This document shows positions 1 to 10,666 of a DNA stretch of 64,000 bases, one piece after another. Every line of letters starts with the position of its first letter. Positions within the stretch are counted from its first letter, which is position 1. The DNA is taken from contig NC_134030.1 in assembly GCF_964204645.1 (NCBI RefSeq), positions 7,438,278-7,502,277 of the forward strand. The letters are read 5' to 3'. Origin of the DNA: Tubulanus polymorphus. Lineage: Eukaryota > Nemertea > Palaeonemertea > Tubulaniformes > Tubulanidae. A model generated the notes under the pieces. The model had not been told where the DNA came from. It did not search any database and saw only the letters and a program-made list of their open reading frames with translations. The position numbers and the translations under genes are program-made.

Positions 1-930
1 GGGTAGGAGTAGACATGAGCCATTGATGAATTGTTTACGTCGTTCTGCCTTTCACGGAATTTCACCTGATACTGAAAAAGATTGGTCTATTTAAGGCTTA
101 CTTTCCAAATGTCACGTTATATCATATGCCGATATATCATATCAAGACCGATTAGATAACATCGTAAGCTGTAAACACTATCTACGAGATGCTCAGACGT
201 AACAATATGAGCTGGATTAAGCCGGATTACGAGTAAATCTTAATAAATAGAGTACGGATCAGACTCAGATCAACATAAGATTACGACGGATCAACAAGTG
301 CTGTTTGAGTTAATGACAGCGCTGTCAAGTGATCAGTGCCGATGATACTGAATCACTGTTCATCCTCTTCCTCTGACTATATATCTCTATTGAGATAATT
401 AGTACTCGAGTATGTCAAACTTCACGCACTGATATGTCACGAGGAGACAGTTTCATTATCGGTAGCGGAATGCGTCCGTCTGGTCTGGACTGGACGCGCA
501 CGTAGGAAGATTAGATGCTCTGTCCACATAGACTCAAGAGGAGCTGATAATCCTTTATACAGCATCTACGCTAATACTGCATATGGAGCTGTCTATTAAC
601 AGTCAGTCAAAAGGTGTTTGCACTTGATATTATCAAACCCAGTTCCAACAAGTTGATGGCCATGCTTATGTAACTAAGTCTTTTCCCAATTCCTTTCTCA
701 ATTTGCTCTTTTCTAATTACCATCTTCTCAGTCTTGAGCACTCCTTATCATATCAAGGGTTACATAGTTCATACTTATAATCTATAAAACAACATGGAAT
801 CACTCCCTCTGATGATGGCTATAAGTTTACAGCCAAAACATCTGTTGTCGCTTTCTACGTCAAATGTGTGACTTCATGACAGCATAAGTTTGTCTGTTTA
901 AGATTTGATCAACATGTCTTCCAGAGAACA
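1..930. other. intergenic DNA, no gene seen
   Basis: AT-rich sequence with stops in every frame. I see no exon with convincing splice sites, no RNA gene and no tandem repeat. Confidence 0.5.
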
Positions 931-1080
931 GGTGTTGTACGCGTTTATGACAAGCTGTATAACCATCACTGACCAAGTGGACTAAAACTGCTTAGCATGC
1001 TTGCTTTCTACATACAAGACCCGGGTTTGATCCCGGGTGAGTGCGCGTAAATTCACCGTTACTTCTTATAATCGTTCCAC
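931..1080 (+). mobile_element. tRNA-derived SINE, copy 1
   Basis: The segment contains a B-box-like stretch (GGGTTTGATCCCGGG, near 1,023) and, about 55 bases upstream, an A-box-like TGACCAAGTGG (near 970). It aligns over most of its length with 51,585-51,745: both share CAAGCTGTATAACCA, the B-box core followed by GTGAGTGCG/TTAGTGCGG, then the TTCAC-GT-ACTTCT tail. A tRNA-like promoter in two dispersed copies is the hallmark of a SINE. The cloverleaf is imperfect, so this is not a working tRNA gene. Confidence 0.55.
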
Positions 1081-1194
1081 TGGGCTGAAAAAAGGGGGTG
1101 CAATTTGATGATGTCACAGCTTTTATTGTAGGTCTATAGATCACAACTACTTCGCTCTGTAAATTCCAGCCAACATGATACAAAGAAGTGCAGA

Positions 1195-1320
1195 AACGTG
1201 GAATCAAACATGTTTCATATCTAGGAAACCATGTTTCTCGTTTCCTGTAAATGCACACGAAATAAGGAAACATTCGGAAATATGTTTGCGTCTCCTGTTT
1301 CCTCTTTTCCCTGCCTCGTC
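1195..1320 (-). repeat. dispersed GTTTCC-rich repeat, inverted copy
   Basis: Read on the minus strand, this aligns with 6,475-6,610 on the plus strand. Both share AACATATTTCCGA, a GTTTCC segment, CATTTACNNGAAA and GAGAAACATG. It is probably a short non-autonomous transposon. Termini are not clear in either copy, so the family is left unnamed. Confidence 0.5.
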
Positions 1321-1924
1321 AACGTGTGCGTTTGCGCTAAGATAAATCCACCGGAAAACATCCCGACGTGGAATAAATTTTTTACATAATTCCGAGCAAA
1401 CTGAAAATTGTTGTTCGCACAAGACAAAGCACGTGTTAGCGAATAAATTATAGTGTGTACTTGAAGTACACATTTGCGCTGCACAGCAACGACAACGCCG
1501 GGATAGAAGAGAGCAATTTCCTTTCTACGTTAGTTCACCCATCATCTCATCAGGAGGGTTTAACGTCGACTAATAAAAATTTTTCTCGAAAAACCTTGCA
1601 TTTTCATCATGTGTGTTTTCATCTAGCGCACGCGCGCTATCGAGTACTCCTCCGTGTTATTATCACCTGTCCAAAATTGATACTCGGGACTCGAGATGCA
1701 ATTGCCGTGGAACAGACGCGATGCGTAATAGCTCCGCTAATGTTAGTACCGCATTCTTGACGTCGCCTTTCAAATCTAATAAAACCAGTTACCTTTAATC
1801 TTCAGTCGATTAGAGCTAACGCTTTTTTCACTGCAATTCCTCGTTGAATGCCTAATACACGCATAATACGAGCGTCCATATTGTCTTCTTCGTCCTCTTC
1901 TATAACCGCGATCGCACTGGGACG

Positions 1925-2012
1925 ATTCGACCTGGGCCAAATTGGCATGGATCGGTGTGGAGTCAAGCCAAATTTGGCATGGCCCTGGTGTAAAATGCTC
2001 ATGTGATTGCGG
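1925..2012 (+). mobile_element. fragment of the CCAAATTTGG-rich short inverted-repeat family
   Basis: It carries GGCCAAATTGGCATGG and GCCAAATTTGGCATGG and ends in CATGTGATTGCGGCT, which matches the terminal sequence of the fuller copy at 5,331-5,645. Only one end is recognisable. Confidence 0.45.
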
Positions 2013-3066
2013 CTTTTACTTATCTTTCAGAAAATGGTCCTGCCGACACCCCTTTGATGTCATTCAATGAAATAGCTTCGTTTGACCTTATTTGTTTCGG
2101 ACCAAGTGAGTCGTGAGTGTATGAAAAGTCCAGCGTCAATTTGAAGTGTTGTTGTTGTTCATTTGAGACAGAAACTCATCCTAAACTATGGTAAACTCAT
2201 CCTCTCACCCAGTATAGCGATTCTAAGTTGTTTCGTTTCATCTAACTACAATGCGCCCATAACTTTCATTACATATGGTCTTGCTTGAAATAACTTGACA
2301 TTTATATTAAGCGTTTTCATCAAGGTAATATGAATTGACGTTCTATATGGACTGTAAATGAAACCCGTTTTATTTTGGCATCGTTAATACACTATTTCTT
2401 TTTTGGCCGGTGGTTACGTTAATCAGTTTGACCATGAATTTAGTGCCATTTTACGAGTTAATTCCGTTAATGGGCTGTTTAGACGCCGGAGCCTCGCGGG
2501 TCTGATTTTCTCGGGCGTCGCACGAGCGCCGGTAATCCGCGGTAAAGAGACCGCTTCAATTGACAAATGAACTCGAAATCCGCATCATTAACCGCGGCTG
2601 CGAACGTTCATTCTACGGTCGACGCGGGTTTTCAGCGAATTCGAAGCCTTCGTCGGTCCCTATAGTCTGAGCTGTCAGTCGGATGCGTTTAATGTTCAAT
2701 CACCGCCCCGGTACTTTCCGTGATGAAGTTTTATCCCCGCAGTATTTGTCACCGGATTCGGTAAACATCCTCGATACATGTGTTTGTACTCAGGCGTCTC
2801 ATATTGAAGTTCGAGCACGCAACAGAGTGGTATATATATATGTACTCGGGCTTTTTATACATTTTGATCGAACCATCGCTTGTCTGTTTCCGTGTTTACT
2901 GTGTGGCTGGCATTGGTATTGTTCCGGTGAGTGTTATTTAATGATTTTGTTGTCTTGTCTCGTGACGATTGTTTAAATTCAAGGGTTGATGGAAATTTTT
3001 GTGTATTTCTCTTCAGTTCACATCAGTTATGTATATATGTTAATCAAAATCTGATAACAATATAAC
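2013..3066. other. intergenic DNA with a GC-rich patch
   Basis: 2,470-2,660 is markedly richer in CG dinucleotides than its surroundings and could be an unmethylated or regulatory patch. I see no exon, so no function is assigned. Confidence 0.35.
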
Positions 3067-3387
3067 TTAAACCCTTTCAGCACTGACTTATCGATTCCCA
3101 AAAGTGCTGAAGATTATTTGAAAATGCTGAAAATTCTACACCAGTGTGTGTTCAATAACAAGCTAACTGTAATATCATGTCTACACCGCAGTGCAGTGTA
3201 TGGCTTATTACTAGTATTGAGATATGTTTGACATGTACTGCCATCTTTTAATGGAGATAAAAACTAATTACTTATTAGGTCAGTACACCGTGATGCGGTG
3301 CACTAGCAAACTCCATTACTAATTTATACACCACGGGGTTGTATATTAATACACCGCAGCGTGGTGTAGATGCACTGAAAGGGTTAA
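3067..3387 (+). mobile_element. piggyBac-type MITE, copy 1
   Basis: The element lies between two TTAA tetranucleotides (3,067-3,070 and 3,384-3,387). Its ends are inverted: AACCCTTTCAG on the left and CTGAAAGGGTT on the right. TTAA target sites with CCC.. ends are characteristic of piggyBac elements. There is no transposase, so it is non-autonomous. A related copy in reverse orientation sits at 24,448-24,705. The left end has one extra A between TTAA and CCC. Confidence 0.6.
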
Positions 3388-3997
3388 GACAGGCTTTCGG
3401 TTGAATGCCCCTTAAAAGCTTTCTTCGCGTCAGAAGGATACGAACCAGCATTAAAATCGTCATTCACAACAATTCTCCGGAAATCCATTTCGAATCGATG
3501 AATATTTCAAATTTCTTACAGTCTCTCATTTCTTAATATCTTAAATTACGTCTTGTATAGTGAACATGATAATGCCGAGCTCTGTGTCTGTGTCATTCCC
3601 CCTGTGATAGTTTCACATTTAAAACATACTGCATATCAGCATTTTGTTCTTGTTTTGCCATTAACGTAATCCTTATCATATTAAATCTGATGTTGGCAAT
3701 GGGAGATTTATACGACAAGTGGGTAAGAAAAATCAGCTGGCGACGGCATTCAGCCAGCAGGATTTTGCTTATTGAGACTTTGTATGTAATAACGTAGCTT
3801 CGCGGTTTGCGATGGCTCGGTTTTGTGAAAAATTTTCAATTTGAAGAATCGGTTTGCAGTTTTTATCGATATTGATTTGAAGATTTAATTGTAAGTCATT
3901 CACTTGCTGCATAGAGCTTAACAGAGCGATCAGAGAAAGATTAACCAAATTCATACTTCGTTATCTAGAACATCTGATCCAATTTTGAAAGGACCAG

Positions 3998-4372
3998 GCG
4001 TTCACACTAGTGAAAGTCTGTTCTAAATTGGTCCCTGTTCTTCCCATTAAAAAGGACCAAGCATTCACCTTAGCCAAAAGTCTGTTCCTAAATCTATTTC
4101 AAAACGGGTTAATGTAGTTAAAAACGATCATAGAGACCAATCCAATTCCATTCTAGGTTTTAGAGCGGACCGCATGTGTGATTAGAAACGTTGCTCTCAA
4201 TCACAGTGTTGCAGTGGACCAGTGATAAAAGCTTTTTTTAAAACATTTTTGAATGCGCTGCATCGATTTGGTCCATTCCAAATTGGTTTGTCCCAGGTGT
4301 GGGGCCAAATTATGACTGACCAACTATCAATTGGCTATTGTTTTAAAGTTTGGTTACAATACAGTGTGAGCG
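3998..4372 (+). mobile_element. MITE family A, copy 1
   Basis: It begins GCGTTCACACTAGTGAAA and ends AGTGTGAGCGT, giving an inverted repeat of about 11 bases with one mismatch. Internal blocks (TCTGTTCTAAA, GGTCCATTCCAAATTGG, GGGCCAAATTA) recur in the copy at 12,487-12,739. No coding capacity. Confidence 0.6.
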
Positions 4373-4409
4373 TTGACAATGATGATATTGGCGCGCTACT
4401 AGTATGTAG

Positions 4410-4514
<105 letters not shown>

Positions 4515-5039
4515 ATTAGCCCGGTGAATATTATGCATAAACCATCATCCAAATCTAATATTTGGTCGCTGTTGCACAAGAGAAGATTGACTTTGGTCCC
4601 ATGGGTCTAGTTCCCTATACGTAACATAGATATCATGTTAATGTGATTTCGTTGTCATCGGACTGATAGATTGATATCGTGGGTCGGCTTTAAAAACATT
4701 GATAGCTACTTTCAGCTTTATTCAATTACTACTTGTTGCTCTGCCATACCATTTGGCTCTTACAACCACTATCTACAGTAGCTATATATGGTTGTATTAA
4801 AAAACTGTGTACTTATAGATTCTGAATATATACATTAGACAAGTAAACAGCTAAAGATAGCTTCGTTATTTTAGTGAAGCTGGAAAAGCTGTAATCATTT
4901 TTCTTGTCAGTCTGTCGCGTGTCTTCAGGCTAGGATGATACAGACTTTTTAAAGTAAAATTCGTGGAATTAAGGCATATTTGAAGTGAGTTTCCGGTACC
5001 TGCTTTTGTAAATTAATGTCTGACATGAGGTTGGTACTT

Positions 5040-5292
5040 CTAAAAATCGGATGAAAATGGTATGGGCCCTTGCATGTTTCACCCATGCCAAATTTGGCAG
5101 AACCTTACACCAAGCATGTGCCAAAATTTAGCATGGGTCAAATGATTGTATGAATACTAACTGGTTCTGGAGGTGATACCTGAGTGAATGGTTAACATGT
5201 TAACGTGCTGCCTAATTAGGCACAGGCCAAATTTGACTATGGTCTGGTCCAGGCCAATTTGACCTGGACCAAATTGTCTGTGAACGTAGCTG
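5040..5292 (+). mobile_element. CCAAATTTGG-rich family B, partial copy
   Basis: It contains CATGCCAAATTTGGCAG, then a block also found at 5,460-5,620, 17,768-17,935 and 23,510-23,680 (CTAATTAGGCA.. followed by CCAAATTTGACT..TGGTCTGGTCC). The left terminus is unclear. Confidence 0.5.
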
Positions 5293-5330
5293 CTGTTATG
5301 ACACTCTCAAAAGTAGCATAACCCACATAA

Positions 5331-5645
5331 GCCGCGATCACACAAGCATTTTTGGCCCAGGCCAAATTTGGCCTGGAACAACTGCCAAATGGGCCCGAGC
5401 CAAATTTGGCCCGACCAAAAACGTCAGACCAGGCCCGAGCCTAATTTTAGCACCAGACAAATGATTGCGTTTGAATTGCAACTAGCACCTGAAATGATCC
5501 ACTTCGCTTTGTTTAAGCATTGTTGAGTATCGAGTGAATGGTTTGCGTGTGAACGCGTTCTCTAATAAGCCATGGGCCAAATTTGACCCGAGCCTGATCG
5601 GTGCCAATTTTGCCTGGGCCAAATCTTCTCTGTGTTATCGCGGCT
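5331..5645 (+). mobile_element. MITE family B, fullest copy
   Basis: The termini are inverted: GCCGCGATCACACA on the left and TGTGTTATCGCGGC on the right (13 of 14 positions pair). Inside are several nested GGCCAAATTTGGCC palindromes. Partial relatives lie at 1,925, 5,040, 17,768, 18,770 and 23,370. No open frame of interest. Confidence 0.65.
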
Positions 5646-6474
5646 ATATTCTATTGAATAAATTTTGTTGGTGGTTAACTGTAGCCTATCTCGTAGAAAT
5701 CAAGGTAGATTGTTCGGCGTGTTGCGCATCTCTTCGAGGCGTCTGCTGTTTTTATTTCCGTCGTCATCTTCGCCGCGCGCGATTAAATTCAACAATTGCG
5801 TTTTAAGCTTTTAATGGGCGATAAAATGAAATCAGGCGATCGCCGGGCTCGGCTCGTCGGCAATTACACAAACTCTTTCTCACGTCATCAACGCTACGAA
5901 TGAATCGAATCACAGAACGATTTACGGAATTCAGCTGCCGCCTGTTAAAATGTCACAATTCAATAACGACTCGCTGTCTGTCGAAGTGTACCGTCTCCGT
6001 TTGGCTGCGGGCTCTTGTACGGTGACAGGTATTCCGCGCAGGACGTCAGATCTGCGAGCTCAATTATTCAATTACCCACCCGCTGCCGCTGCTGCCCGTG
6101 GCTTGCGGACTGATGACAGCCCGTTATTGAATAATTTGGTTTAAAAGGAAAAGTTATAATTCATGAACTCGTGACTTCACCATCACCTGTCGTCTCCACG
6201 AATGAAGAACTAATTAAACTCTGTGGCTACGCCAAAAATTTATTACTTGATATATTCCTGATTATCCCTTGAGTTGTGTATTACATATATTGGTACAAAC
6301 TGATAAGGCTCTGGATCAGTTAATGAAAAAGTTCAACTCAACTTTTTGGTTACTGCTATTGTTGGTGACTTGACGTTTTGAATAGGGACAACAATTGAAA
6401 CTTGGTTATTTTAAGCTTAAACTTTTTCATGAAACTTACGCCTCGTCCACGTGCTGTGAAGCCCAATTCACACT

Positions 6475-6660
6475 ACACGGGGAAACACGGAAACGCGCAA
6501 CATATTTCCGAGCGTTTCCCTGAATCCTCTCCATTTACGAGAAATGAGAAACATGTTTCCGAGATCAAGCTTGTGTCTCGTTTCTGGGCTACCTCGTTTC
6601 CCTGCGCGGGGTTCTTTGGGCTTAACCAAAACATCATCCATCACGGTAACCTTGTTTCTG
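6475..6660 (+). repeat. dispersed GTTTCC-rich repeat, direct copy
   Basis: Plus-strand partner of 1,195-1,320, with repeated GAAACACGGAAACG, ATTTCCGAGCGTTTCC and GAGAAACATGTTTCC words. Confidence 0.5.
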
Positions 6661-6689
6661 GTTGCTCCATCAGTTTTCATTTAAGTTAA

Positions 6690-9600
6690 CACGGCGTCTA
6701 GGTATGGTAGCGCGATGAACATTTCTTGAACGACGTTACAATTCGTGTCTTCAGACCCTTTGTGTTTCTAGCAGCGCGTCGACGCTTGCCTGGTAGAATA
6801 TCAGGGATCAGAATACGACACGGCGACACGTTCTCGTCGATCATAATTCCGAACACACCGCGCTGGAATGTGTTTAGAAAGGCGTCGACTTCAAAGGAAA
6901 AACGTCGGCGATTTGATTGTCTTTGCGGCATCACTTGGCGTAACAAGTGACTCGAGCCGTGCCCGCAGGACCAGTGTGACGTGGACGTAATTGCGTTTTA
7001 TAGGACGCGACACGGCAGCGCAAGAGGGCGAGAGCTGTATTAGTTTACGCCGATCTAAGACGTTCGGCGTAGATAAATCTCGTTAGGACGACGGCCGCGG
7101 CGGCAGAAGACGTTTCCGTTCAAGTTTGTTAATAACGTCGGTTTCTCGTATTTCGTATCATTTTAGGTCGAAACGCTTGCAGGACGTAACAGCAAAACTG
7201 ATACAGTTCGACAGACGTACTCGATAAGGTAAGGTTAACTGAAGTGACGCCGCCAGCTAGGGGAGATAAATTCTTCGGTTTTAAATGAGCTTTGTCTCAA
7301 AACCTAAGTTTCGAAGGCGAAGGCAGCTGTGTCTATTTCAGTCAAAATGAGTCAAAACTCAATGTTGTTATTATTATTAAACAGACTCTTTGCTAAAATG
7401 CAGTTGTAGCTCAAATTAGGAGTTAATTTACCCTCATGTTTGGATGACGTGGATTTAGGATGAGTCTAAGCCCGGGCCCCCTAGTGTTTGCTGAGATAGC
7501 AATTACTGCAAGATTTTGTTTTAGAATTATTCTAGATCCTTTGAGAAATAATTTTTTTCCAATTTTCCTATAGGCTTTGTACCTATGTAGCTTGCCGCTC
7601 ATGTACCAACCATGCAAATTAGCCTCGGCAGTTTTGGGCCCCCTTTCTGGATTTGCCCTGGATGAATTGTATCAGAAATTAAACCCTGCGTCTTCATGAT
7701 ATTTACCCGCCCATGTTCGCTGAAATTCATAAGCGAGAATTCATCTGGCCGCTTTAGGGCAATAGGAGCGTCTCGCCGACGACGCCGCGCTACGCTAATA
7801 ATGTTTGCCTCGTCGCGAAAAAATCGGTGTCACCCCGTTGTTTGAACTGCGTACATTTGATGCGAAAATTGTGTAGGACTTGTAGACACAACGACAGAGA
7901 AACAAATGTCACCGGCAGGATTTCAGTTCCAACCAGATTTATTCAATTAATAGCGCGTTGACGTTGAGTGCGAAAAACATTTCAGCACAAATCTACTTTT
8001 GTGCTATCGCCTGCTGAGATTATTATACCTGTATATTATCGACGCAAGGCCGAATACGGTTCGTACATTTTTGGTTGCTTAACAGACGTGTTAGGTTCCT
8101 CGATTCATCAAAGCAACGAATAAAAAAAACAATTTGATCCGAAGTATTTGTTCCGGCCATCTGCCTGTCTGTTTTGTTTGACGAAACACATTGTACTGGG
8201 TAAAATTGTATTGATGCGGAAAGTGTATTTTCTTAACCTATTACCCGCGACTTGCCTCTATTTCGATAAGCGGTTACTACAGGCTGGCTATAGTGCCAAC
8301 GGGTGCCTTTATTTTGAGCTGTCCTTTGGGTAATTCTTCGATAACAAAATTTTGCGAGGATTAGCTAATAAAAACTTACTCGTTAAAAAAAAAGGAATGA
8401 AAAGACAGCCGTTCCCTCGGCTTTTGTTTTCCCAACAACCCTACCTCCATCGCCCAACGCCGAAATGTAGGTGATTACGCTGAAAAAATAGTATGAAGCG
8501 ACTATCGACCTGTGAAACACTCCCGATCGAAGTGTCGCCGCAAGTTCAGGTAATTCATGGGGGTTTTGATGTTATTGAAAATCGAGAAGACAGTAAAATG
8601 TCAAGACATTTCAGCGATGACTGCGAGGGGAGAAGATGAAGGAGATTTCGCCACGATTGCGCGACGTAAGACAATTTAATTATACCTAATGCGTCGTCAA
8701 AAATGAAACCATGTTTTTCGAAGATCAAGCGGCTTAAACTTTTCGATAGCATAAGGTCTCGAACTTCCATCAACTTTATAGACTTTATATAGTGACAAGA
8801 GATGTAAGCCGGGAAAATTCGTCTGACATTCAGTAGCTCAGGATACTGTCGAGAATTATTTATGCACCGTATGTATGGCGGTGACGTCTTGAGAAATAAG
8901 AGATGCTTAGAGAGAATAGCTGTGGTTTTGAATAGTCTGCCCACTCCGTAGTCTATAAAGACTTTCATGGACATTTGGTAAAGACAAGCCGTATTGGAAC
9001 TAAAATTTCCTATTATATCCTTCAATTTAGTTTTAAGATCCTATAAATTCGACCTATATATTGTACCCCAATTTCCAATTTTGACTTCTTAGCCTCCTAT
9101 TTGTTCCTGGCAGTTGCGGTGGGTTTGAAAGGGACACACTAAAATTTTTTAGTTATAACTATTTGCAATCTTATAAGATATGTATTTTCTGCAATATTCA
9201 AATAGACCTATCAATGGATGTTCCCATCGTCACGCTTGTGTTAGTTGGTATGAGAATCAATCCAATTAGTTGTTCTTGTAGACATTGTTTCATACAGCCA
9301 TTATGAGGGGGTGTTCATTGGATAGACCGATAGGTACTTTTAGGCAAGGGTGTGTCACACATTGGAGTAGGCGCGATGCCGCCGCGTTAGAATTATAGCT
9401 GACGCTGTGGAGTTCTTGATTCCACCCACGGGTATATCACATGTATCCTTAGTTGGTAGAAATAAATGTTAGTTGGAAATATCACGCCAGCGAGAGCATG
9501 AATGGATGAGAGTCTAGTAGCATTTTAGTTATAGACGCCGTCGAGTAAGGATACACATCTCCTAGCGGGAACTTAGAGACTTCGATTTAGTTTCTTTCAA

Positions 9601-10567
9601 ATCTGTTGTCTTTGACGGTAAGCATTTAACAAAGTGAGGGCTTGATATTCTTATAAGATTCAAATAGCGCGTAAGAGGATTGTAGAAAACATTAATGAAG
9701 TTTTTCGAGTTTATTCACAACTTTTTGGATGATTGTTTCAAAAATGTTTACTTCTTTTTACTTGGAATTTTTTCCCAATGCGAAGGGAAGTAGAAATTCA
9801 TATCCCAAAGGTGCATATATATACGGGTTACGATGTCTTGAGTTCAGTTGATGCTATGTCTGAAACTTCGCTTACTTTTTCTTATGAATTGTTATCGAAA
9901 ATCGATATATCTGTTTAACTAATCATTGTCGTCGCGTTTATCTTCAGGGTTCAAACGACACTTCTAATGCAGTGAAGCGATTGGTCTGTAATTATATGCG
10001 CATTCGATACGGAGAAAGGGGGAGAAAAACAATTGAAAAGCAATGGAATAAACCGATCATAACAACTACTAAAACATAGTAAAGTAACATAATACGGCGT
10101 GTTTGTGTATATGTGTAAATGTGTAGGAGCTCAAACTTTTCACGAAATTCTACTACGCTATAGGCCTATATAAATGGATTTATAGATTTACTGCGCCTCC
10201 CGACGCCTTAGATTCATGTAAATATGCGTAGATTCTAACTGTTCGAATATAACAGAATACGAAGAGAAGAGAACAGATCGCAGTCCGTTGCCGTCGTCAA
10301 AAGTCACGATTAATTGTTTACGTCGAGGATTAAACGGGAATCTTATAAACATTAGACCCAGTGTTGTCGTGGTCGATGTGTGATGACGATCAGTGTCTTG
10401 CGCTCGGAGCAGTGATTGTTGTCTGAGAAGTTGCTACCCGCTCGAACTGTTGTTTATTTCGATTCGCGTTTGAACGTGTCTCCGTAGACGCTGCCGTCGT
10501 CACCACCGTCATCGATCAGTCAACTTATCGCATTGTAGCAGCCTGTTGCCTTTGGTTACACGTGGGA
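6690..10567. other. upstream region of the nephrin gene, no exon seen
   Basis: GC-richer patches lie at 6,700-7,150 and 7,740-7,830, with AT-rich DNA between. The longest open frame (8,555-9,025, minus strand, 156 codons) shows no domain, signal peptide or compositional sign of being real. The 300 bases before the nephrin start codon should hold the 5' UTR and promoter, but no TATA box or clear initiator is visible. Confidence 0.4.
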
Positions 10568-10600
10568 ATGTGCGTTGATTGTTGCCCGTCGCTGTGGTAA
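10568..10600 (+). CDS. upstream ORF before nephrin
   Basis: ATG at 10,568 opens a ten-residue frame (MCVDCCPSLW) whose TAA ends at 10,600, two bases before the nephrin ATG at 10,603. If transcription starts upstream of 10,568, this uORF would be read first and could damp or condition initiation at the main start. The main frame also has an in-frame TGA at 10,576-10,578, which excludes an N-terminal extension within this exon. Confidence 0.4.
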   Translation: MCVDCCPSLW

Positions 10601-10602
10601 CA

Positions 10603-10666
10603 ATGTACATGTCAATGTCTCGTCGGCTGGTGATTGTCGTGATCAATCTCGGAATTCTCAGTATAG
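10603..10666 (+). CDS. NPHS1: nephrin exon 1: signal peptide
   Basis: ATG at 10,603 opens a Met-rich n-region, Arg7-Arg8, then a hydrophobic core (LVIVVINLGILSI). Codons for Met3 and Met5 are alternative starts. The donor GTATGT at 10,667 leaves phase 1, matching exon 2. Confidence 0.85.

Noticed and set aside
931-1080. A functional tRNA gene
   Set aside because: The B box is good, but the acceptor stem and anticodon arm do not pair. Similarity to a second copy favours a SINE.
8555-9025. 156-codon minus-strand ORF
   Set aside because: No recognisable domain, no signal peptide, AT-rich composition like the surrounding non-coding DNA, no neighbouring exon. A length like this can arise by chance in 64 kb.
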